A stretch of 64,000 nucleotides of DNA, taken from positions 13,509,748 through 13,573,747 of the forward strand of contig JAJEKV010000031.1 of the NCBI GenBank assembly GCA_021234155.1. Direction: 5' to 3'. Of this stretch, positions 61,375 through 64,000 are shown in pieces. Each line of letters begins with the position of its first letter. The stretch's first letter is position 1. A program made the position numbers and the translations under genes. Under the pieces are notes generated by a model. That model searched no databases, was not told the origin of the DNA, and was given only the letters and a program-made list of their open reading frames with translations. Source of the stretch: Isoetes taiwanensis. Taxonomy: Eukaryota; Streptophyta; Lycopodiopsida; Isoetales; Isoetaceae.

Positions 61375-64000
61375 ACTGACCCCAATTTTTGGTCCACAGT
61401 TGTTTTTTAGTTGTACGGAAGTGTTGTTTTATGCCAAAAACAACACCAAAATGGCCCCAAAAGTCCACGTGGCCCGTTTATCCGGATTTGCACAAAGGGA
61501 CAGTGGTTTTTGGCAAAAATTTCCCACCATGGTTTTTCTGGCCTTTTTTTTTTTTTTTTCAACGTGTCTTTTTTTTACTATTGTTTTTAGCGAATTTTTG
61601 TCAATGTGTGGTTTTTTCTTGACTGTTGTTTTTGGAGGAGCCACACGTTGTTTGTCTTCTAAGTAACACACGTAGGTTTAGATATTACTACACGTGAAAA
61701 ATAAAACTACAACATCAAAATAGGATGGTTTTTAAAAAAAAATTACATGTTATTTAGCAAAGTACCACTAGCTATTATTTTTTATGCTATTAACTATTGT
61801 TTTTGTGAAATTAGGACATATAGAAAAGCATTATTATGACATGTTGAAAAAACGAGGTGTTGTTTCTAATGTGCTTTTTAACCAATGAAATATTAACACG
61901 TGGCATACTTTTTTAAATTATAAAATATTATTTTAACTAATGAAATGTCAACACGTGGCACACAATAAAAAAAAAATAGTATATACCAAAATTTAAAAGT
62001 CAAATATATCATAAATATATCATGAATTATTTATTGATTTTGTTTATTTTAAAATTAGGAAGCCTTTTGGGAATCGAACCCAAACAAACCCACAAGGCAT
62101 AAAAATCCAAATTCTAAATTCTGTCACTAATTTATATAAGAAGGTAATCTAGAAGATGAGGCTTGTTATTGTTTTGGGAGAAAAACTCAGAAAACATAAG
62201 ACAACACGTTGCCAATCTTTGCATTATTTGAAACATTAAAATTCTATGGTTTGCCTATTATTAAATTAATAGACATCTAAGTGATGTACAAAATTGTCTG
62301 ATTTTATAGGATCTGCGCCACCATCCAATAATCTTTGCTACAACACTTTCCTCTATGTATTTCGACCAAAAATAAATCTTGTAAGAAACTATAACAGAAA
62401 CAAATTTCACAGGCAAACGTGGGTCTTTACCTTACATTCACAATATGAATCATATGTACAAAAATTTGGGGCCATGGCTTTACAAAGGTTGTTGGTACTG
62501 TGGAAGATCAAGCGAGTGCTTTGCCATCGTCGTCCACGTTCTCCTCTTCAAACAAAGATCTGGGCACCAGGAATCGGATCATGTTTTTGCAAAAAGATTC
62601 GACGGAAATGAGCACCTCTTCCAAAGACATGGCCTCTATTTTCGATAACGTTTCAATCGCTTATTTTGCAAATTCATCATAAACACCCCGCTCCAACAAA
62701 TAAATACTTATTTAGTCCTTAATCCCTTCATTAATTTGCGCTTAGATCTTCCTAATCGCATCGGATTCAAATACTTACTCTAAGCGCATCGAAAAGAGGT
62801 CCCCAGCGTTCCACTCTGTTATCTCCTTCAAATTAGAGTGGAAATATACCCATACCAAAGCCTTGTCTAGCTCTGCCAATCAAAACACTGTCTATTTAGA
62901 AATATTAAATCTGGATTTCCTTTGCAATTGAGGAGGTTTCGGATGATTACTGTGGTGTCTCGGGCGAGCTTGATCGCCATGTCCGAAAAGCTTCTAAAAC
63001 CCGCAACGTGGGTTTAATTTAGGATTCAATTTGTAGTCAACAAATCACGCCTAGTTTTAGTGATCCTACCACTTTGGTAGCTCCTTTCTCAAGATGTAGA
63101 ATCGAACTTGGCTATGGCGTGCCTAGAAGCCAATGGCCCCACTAATATGACAAAGGGACATGTAGAGACATCCGCCCTTTGCTTTTTCTTTTCTCGCAAG
63201 AACATCTCTGTAACCGCTATACCAGCCCATGATCTGCAAATAAAATAATTTAAGCTCCAATACTAGCAGAAATCCCTTGCAAAACTCCAAGAACAGCTCG
63301 GCTCCTTTGCATGCTAAAAAAAGAGGGAGCAAAAGTGTCAGGTTTGAGGTTAAATCAGCTTAAATCAAAGATAAAAATAACAAGAAAGGGGTGAAACATC
63401 TCACGCCTTGGAAGCTTGAAGCTTCCATTTCGATCTTAATCCTGGTTTCGGAGTGGTGATCGTAACGAGCATTGACGGCAACATTGGATCTTTAGGCCTC
63501 CAAAGCTTCTAGCTTTGATTTTTGAAGAATGAGCCATCGCCACCGAAAGCGCCTACCATCGCCATCACCAAGAAGAAAGCCATCGACACCGCATTAGGCA
63601 AAGGTTTAGGGTAATCGCGTGGCACAGAAAGCGTGCTTAAGGACGAATCGGCAAAGCATAAGGTAGGCGGGAAAGTAGTAAACCAATAGGAACACACTAC
63701 CAAGATCACCATCTCGACCGTCCATCTCAACCAAATCTGGACCATTGTTTTCAACCATTTAATGGGGCATTTTTTTCCAACGTATTTTAATTCTCATCCT
63801 TATGATAGAAAGGGAAGGGGTCACTGCCAAATTTTGGCGTGGAAGGAGCCTTGTCGATAGCAATCCATTCCACGGGCCCTCGTGACGGCTAGAAGCATTT
63901 CCGCCAATAGGGATTTTAGCGATGGCGTTGCTTGATTTTTTGGCACTTGGGAGCAATCTCTCACGGATCGCGGAAGCGCCGCATATTCTTGCATTCACTC
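61375..64000. other. Unassigned right-hand region
   Basis: No gene recognised. Around 61880-61960 a phrase AACYAATGAAATRTYAACAC followed by GTGGCA occurs twice ~56 bp apart. T-runs lie near 61545 and A-runs near 61735. Minus-strand open frames at 63123-63332, 63509-63754 and 63759-63998 are possible but have no motif I recognise. Confidence 0.35.

Noticed and set aside
62061-62100. Second SINE or tRNA from a B-box-like GGGTTCGATTCCC on the minus strand
   Set aside because: No convincing A box at the right distance and no tRNA fold.

Overview
The window is nuclear DNA from a vascular plant with a large, repeat-rich genome. Evidence is plant-type Ty3/gypsy and Ty1/copia elements with tRNA-iMet and tRNA-Asp primer sites, plant LINEs, TIR elements, a pectin methylesterase relic and an IBH1-like bHLH fragment. 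I cannot name the species; a gymnosperm or fern is an impression from element density and decay, not a demonstration. I see no intact ordinary host gene. Almost all coding matter belongs to transposable elements or to host fragments caught in or between them.

Layout. (1) 289-9643: an old Ty3/gypsy element on the minus strand with 5-bp target duplication GATAA. A TIR transposon (4058-8013, 9-bp duplication TACCCCATT) with a multi-exon transposase-like gene lies inside it. (2) 9973-14304: a pectin methylesterase relic between two copies of a 24-bp direct repeat. It is interrupted by a PIF/Harbinger-like element (10547-13850) carrying an IBH1-like bHLH ORF. (3) 14305-21174: mostly unassigned, with a MITE, tandem repeats and a minus-strand coiled-coil relic. 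(4) 21175 to about 27250: a 5'-truncated Ty1/copia element broken by a minus-strand LINE (24141-26437). (5) 28629-53725: a nest of LTR elements. The outer one is Tat/Athila-like (TSD ATGCT, tRNA-Asp PBS, three Gag zinc knuckles, an antisense ORF and a large third ORF). Within its integrase gene lies a chromovirus (34396-49186, TSD ATACG/ATACC). Within the chromovirus pol lies a reverse-oriented solo LTR of a related family (42251-43898, TSD ACCTC). (6) 53731-64000: LINE fragments in both orientations and unassigned AT-rich DNA.

The most unusual object is the 36.0-40.2 kb region of the inner chromovirus, between its primer-binding site and gag. It holds an intact 386-codon ORF (36644-37804) whose first ten residues equal the histone H3 start (MARTKQTARK). 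Its last ~54 residues align without gaps to the start of the H3 histone fold, with CENH3-like features. About 320 charged, proline-rich residues lie between. A second, broken accessory gene follows. Each of the two is preceded by a CTATAAATAG TATA box and a pair of 67-bp near-perfect palindromes. The same element encodes an integrase with a chromodomain, so one retrotransposon carries both a histone-tail-like ligand and a histone-tail-reader-like module. I regard this as the best candidate for an undescribed system here.

All homology statements come from reading motifs by eye. No database search was possible.
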